From positions 1-43,071 of the forward strand of contig JARLHD010000249.1 in assembly GCA_031292435.1 (NCBI GenBank): DNA of 43,071 bases, read 5' to 3'. This stretch comes from Ignavibacteriaceae bacterium. GTDB taxonomy: Bacteria; Bacteroidota; Ignavibacteria; Ignavibacteriales; Ignavibacteriaceae. The translations under genes and the position numbers were made by a program. Position 1 is the first letter of the stretch. Each line of letters begins with the position of its first letter. Positions 40,060-43,071 of the stretch are shown here, in pieces. The notes beneath the pieces were generated by a model, which was given only the letters and a program-made list of their open reading frames with translations, searched no databases and was not told the origin of the DNA.

Positions 40060-41184
40060 TCATCGAACAGAACAATAACCATTTAATATTCCATTCTTTG
40101 AAAGAACAATCTGCCAAAGCTGATTTTTACTTCTTGCTCTGAAGGCACCTGCGCTTGAGAGTAAAAAATATTTCCACATATTATAAAAACGATCATTGTA
40201 TTTGGAGCTAATATTTTTCCAACTATCACTAAAATTATTATACCAGGCCATCAGCGTTTTGTCATAATCTGCACCGAAATTATGTAAATCCTCTATTACG
40301 AATACACCTTCTACTGCTTTTGCCAATTGAGCGATTGACGGAAGCATGCCATTCGGAAAGATATATTTATGGGTCCATGCATCTGTTTTATTAACTGACT
40401 GAACTTCGCCTATAGTATGGAGCAAAAATAAGCCATCATTATTCAGACTCTTTTCAGCTATCTTAAAATATTCCTTATAATTTCTATATCCGACATGTTC
40501 AATCATTCCGACAGAAACGATTCTATCATATTTTCCATTTATATCGCGATAATCCTGCAATTTAAATTCAACAGGAAGACCTTTACACATTTCTTTACCA
40601 AGTTTTACCTGTTCTTTTGAAACAGTAATACCAGTGACTTCAACACCATATTTTTCTGCAGCATATTTCCCGAATGCGCCCCAGCCGCATCCGATATCAA
40701 GAATTTTCATACCAGACCGGAGGTGGAGTTTTCTGCAAATTAACTCAAGTTTATTTTCCTGTGCCTCATCCAGGGATGCAGCATTTTTCCAATAGGCACA
40801 ACTATAATTCATCCTTTTATCAAGCATAGATTGAAAAAGCTCATTCCCGAGATCATAATGTTTCTGACCGATTATGAATGATCTTCTTCTTGCCTGCATA
40901 TTAATGAAGTAAAACCCTGAGAGCTGGAGTGCGACTTTAAGATTGTGTTTAACTTTATTCTGCAAATCCGCACGGATAATTCTGAAAATCATTTCATCCA
41001 GATTTTCAACATCCCACCAACCATCCATATAAGATTCACCCAACCCCAACTCAACTTCAGTAACAGCGCGTTTATAAAACCTATCATTGGATACTTTTAT
41101 ATCCCAGGGATTATTACCATTGACCTGAACTTTAGCGAGTGATAACAAATGGGTAACAAGAGACTGGTATTTATTTGATTCCAT
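40060..41184 (-). CDS. cfa: Cyclopropane-fatty-acyl-phospholipid synthase
   Basis: A 374-residue SAM-dependent enzyme that adds a methylene bridge to unsaturated acyl chains of membrane phospholipids. The N-terminal lipid-binding part has AVTEVELGLGESYMDGWWD. The methyltransferase core starts HYDLGNELF, then MNYSCAYW, KILDIGCGWGAFGKYAAEKYG, GITVSKEQ and VGMIEHVGYRNY. Length is close to E. coli Cfa. The ATG at 41184 has AAGGAGATAG upstream on the minus strand. It is divergent from the CPBP-family gene across 191 nt that hold an inverted repeat. Confidence 0.95.
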   Translation of the reverse strand: MESNKYQSLVTHLLSLAKVQVNGNNPWDIKVSNDRFYKRAVTEVELGLGESYMDGWWDVENLDEMIFRIIRADLQNKVKHNLKVALQLSGFYFINMQARRRSFIIGQKHYDLGNELFQSMLDKRMNYSCAYWKNAASLDEAQENKLELICRKLHLRSGMKILDIGCGWGAFGKYAAEKYGVEVTGITVSKEQVKLGKEMCKGLPVEFKLQDYRDINGKYDRIVSVGMIEHVGYRNYKEYFKIAEKSLNNDGLFLLHTIGEVQSVNKTDAWTHKYIFPNGMLPSIAQLAKAVEGVFVIEDLHNFGADYDKTLMAWYNNFSDSWKNISSKYNDRFYNMWKYFLLSSAGAFRARSKNQLWQIVLSKNGILNGYCSVR

Positions 41185-41274
41185 TTCTATCTCCTTAGAT
41201 AAATAGAGAATAAATCATGTATAATTTTATAAAATATTTTTTATATTGTAAACTAAAACTGTTTTATTGATAAA

Positions 41275-41294
41275 ATATGTCGGTAAAGACATAT
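41275..41294. promoter_or_regulatory. Inverted repeat in the cfa / CPBP divergent promoter region
   Basis: ATATGTC and GACATAT are perfect complements of 7 bp with 6 nt between. It lies 91 nt from cfa and 81 nt from the CPBP gene, a placement that suits an operator. Confidence 0.4.
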
Positions 41295-41375
41295 GATAAG
41301 GCAATTATAATAAGGTTTTAAGATGGATGGTTTTGATAATTGATAAATAGAAAATCCCTATTAAAATAGTTAAAT

Positions 41376-42266
41376 ATGAGTTCAAGAATACTTTTACGCA
41401 TCCTTACAATATGGAAAATATTGTGGCGATGCATTTTATTTTTTTTAACATGGGGATTATTATTAGTTCCCTTTGTTGTACCACTAGGCTCAATACTCGA
41501 TAAATGGAAAAAACTGCCCCCTGTAGGAGCAAGGTTATGCGGCGACGGTTTAAGTTTAGTAACTATTTTAACAGCCACCTGGTTAATGACAAGATTTCTT
41601 GACCAACGTCGATTCCGAACAATCGGGCTGGGATTTAACCACATCCTAAAATATTTTATAACCGGTTCTGCAATTGGTCTTCTCTGGCTCGGAGGATCAT
41701 TAGGCATCGCATTGGTATTTGGCTGGGGATCAATCCTACAACCAATTGGATTTATGTGGTCGGTTTTTTTAGGTGCAGCGATTTCAATGTTTTTTAATGT
41801 CATAGCACAAGAACTCCTTCTTTGCGGATTTATATTTCAGACAATCCGCCGTGAGTCAAATGTTTTGGCAGCACTCATCGTGTCCTCCATATTATTTGCC
41901 GGATACCATGCAGGAGCATATCATGGAGAATGGCTACCGGCAGTAAATGTATTTGCAGCCGGGTTTTTATTTTGCCTGGCATATTACATAACCGGAAGTT
42001 TATGGTTTCCAATATTTATTCATTATACATGGGATGTGTTAATAGGTCCCCTACTTGGTTTATCTGAAAGCGGGATAAGTGATTTGGGAGCGCGTTGGAA
42101 AATGTTTGTGGTTGATGGTCCAACATTATTTATAGGAGGGAAGTTTGGATTGGAAGGCGGATTAATAGTGACAGCAACAGTAATTGTTATTATTGTTTTA
42201 ATGTTTAAAATGAAGTCACTTAATACAAAGGAATTTCAGGCAGAATCTCAACCTGTTAATAATTAA
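41376..42266 (+). CDS. CPBP-family membrane protein with altered active-site residues
   Basis: A 296-residue multi-spanning protein of the CPBP/Abi (Rce1-like) family. Motif 1, normally EExxxR, is Gln145-Glu146-LLL-Cys150 (AQELLLCG). Motif 2 has His178 (FAGYH). Motif 3 has His216 and Asp220 (FIHYTWD). The first Glu, thought to activate water in Rce1-like proteases, and the Arg are both replaced. The protein may be inactive as a protease or act differently. The start ATG 41376 has no clear ribosome site. No bacteriocin or regulator gene is adjacent. Confidence 0.82.
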   Translation: MSSRILLRILTIWKILWRCILFFLTWGLLLVPFVVPLGSILDKWKKLPPVGARLCGDGLSLVTILTATWLMTRFLDQRRFRTIGLGFNHILKYFITGSAIGLLWLGGSLGIALVFGWGSILQPIGFMWSVFLGAAISMFFNVIAQELLLCGFIFQTIRRESNVLAALIVSSILFAGYHAGAYHGEWLPAVNVFAAGFLFCLAYYITGSLWFPIFIHYTWDVLIGPLLGLSESGISDLGARWKMFVVDGPTLFIGGKFGLEGGLIVTATVIVIIVLMFKMKSLNTKEFQAESQPVNN

Positions 42267-42380
42267 AAAGAAAAGTTGAACATATAATATTTAATCGTTA
42301 CGTTTGTAAGTCAGTGCTGCATTACCAAAGCATCTCTACTGGAAATGATAAATAATCATCTTCAGTGATTAAGAGGATTT

Positions 42381-43071
42381 TCATTTGAGTAAAATCATTT
42401 TTTTAAGTGAGCTCAAGTATTCCTTCCCATCAGGGGAAAGAACATTCAGCCTGTAAAAATATATACCACTGGGTAATCCTGCCCCATTAAAATTTACCTG
42501 ATAATATCCGGGTGCCTTCATTCCTTCATTAAGCCCGCTGACTTTTTCACCCAATGCATTATATATATTCAAGCTTATCCTGCTTTCATTAGCAACCGAA
42601 TAAGTAATAACCGTAGAAGGATTAAATGGATTCGGATAATTCTGGTTCAATGACCAGGTTTCGGGAACATCAACATGTACTTCCATCAAATTACTGTATT
42701 TATAAGTGCCGTCCATGTCGATCATTTTTAACCTGTAATAATATGTACCCGGTTCAATTTCTGTATCATTGAATGTATACAATAAGGGTGTTACACTATT
42801 TCCTTTTGCCTTAACTTCACCAGCCATCTGAAAGTTTTTATTATCAGACGAACGTTCAATAGTATAATTATCTAAATTAATTTCAGTCTTTGTTTCCCAT
42901 TTAAGGTTAATTACCTTCCCTAAATATTGTGCGGTAAATGAAGATAGTTCAACAGGCAAAGCACTTTGCCAACAGTAATCTATTGGTACAACAGCAGAGC
43001 TGGCTCCGCTATATGGGAGAGAATACATATCTTCCAGCATCCTGAGGAAATTATAATGAGTATTATTTTGA
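42381..43071 (-). CDS. Secreted protein with T9SS type A sorting domain (5' partial)
   Basis: This is the C-terminal end of a larger secreted protein encoded on the minus strand; the frame stays open to the window edge, so the start lies beyond it. The visible part begins QNNTHYNFLRMLEDMYSLPY, then LPVELSSFTAQYLGKVINLKWETKTEINLDNYTIERSSD (a fibronectin III-like module common before the sorting domain). It ends with NQNYPNPFNPSTVITYS and LPSGIYFYRLN plus a basic tail. The catalytic or adhesive part is not in the window. Confidence 0.9.
   Translation of the reverse strand, partial: QNNTHYNFLRMLEDMYSLPYSGASSAVVPIDYCWQSALPVELSSFTAQYLGKVINLKWETKTEINLDNYTIERSSDNKNFQMAGEVKAKGNSVTPLLYTFNDTEIEPGTYYYRLKMIDMDGTYKYSNLMEVHVDVPETWSLNQNYPNPFNPSTVITYSVANESRISLNIYNALGEKVSGLNEGMKAPGYYQVNFNGAGLPSGIYFYRLNVLSPDGKEYLSSLKKMILLK

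Noticed and set aside
1..43071. tRNA, rRNA, insertion sequence or prophage genes
   Set aside because: I read the intergenic regions and saw no cloverleaf, rRNA segment, transposase or phage protein; no software search could be run.

Overview
The window looks like a chromosomal piece of a low-GC member of the Ignavibacteria or a close relative in the Bacteroidota/Chlorobi group. Both ends carry secreted proteins with the type IX secretion (T9SS) type A sorting domain in the form typical of that group (NYPNPFNPST). Several starts are TTG or GTG, and Shine-Dalgarno sequences are weak or absent at many genes. This placement is inferred from protein style; no rRNA is present.

Left flank (1-10.2 kb): unlinked ordinary genes. 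They are the end of an SBBP-repeat T9SS cargo protein, a gene-poor 0.9 kb stretch with hairpins, an 11-repeat TPR protein, YwbE, a DinB-family protein, proC, an MFS exporter, an acyl-ACP thioesterase, a GIY-YIG protein, a DUF4258/YgiT toxin-antitoxin-like pair, rubrerythrin and a SWIM zinc-finger protein.

Central block (10.3-39.1 kb): all genes lie on the + strand. Two paralogous NarL-type response regulators sit near its ends. Between and just beyond them are a small lmo0937-type membrane protein, an AsmA-like protein, a receiver-PAS-histidine kinase, two secreted envelope proteins (one with DUF6600), kaiC-kaiB, a 2.9-kilo-residue cyclic beta-1,2-glucan synthase, a DUF3943/PAP2/PAP2/Nramp-like operon, an mlaE-mlaF-mlaD lipid transport operon, an OmpA/TSP3 porin-like protein and a B12-binding radical SAM protein. 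Ten intergenic sites in this block carry the same ungapped 32-bp element, always in the direction of the genes and each ahead of one presumed transcription unit. Its 9-nt core TTTTCATCC is invariant. I saw no copy in the flanks. The simplest reading is a regulon: a KaiBC/two-component controlled envelope and osmotic stress programme whose promoters or operators share one undescribed element. This is the main discovery candidate.

Right flank (39.2-43.07 kb): an FNR-type flavin reductase, cyclopropane-fatty-acid synthase, a CPBP-family membrane protein with altered catalytic residues, and the C-terminus of a second T9SS cargo protein that runs off the window. I saw no tRNA, rRNA, CRISPR array, insertion sequence or phage gene.
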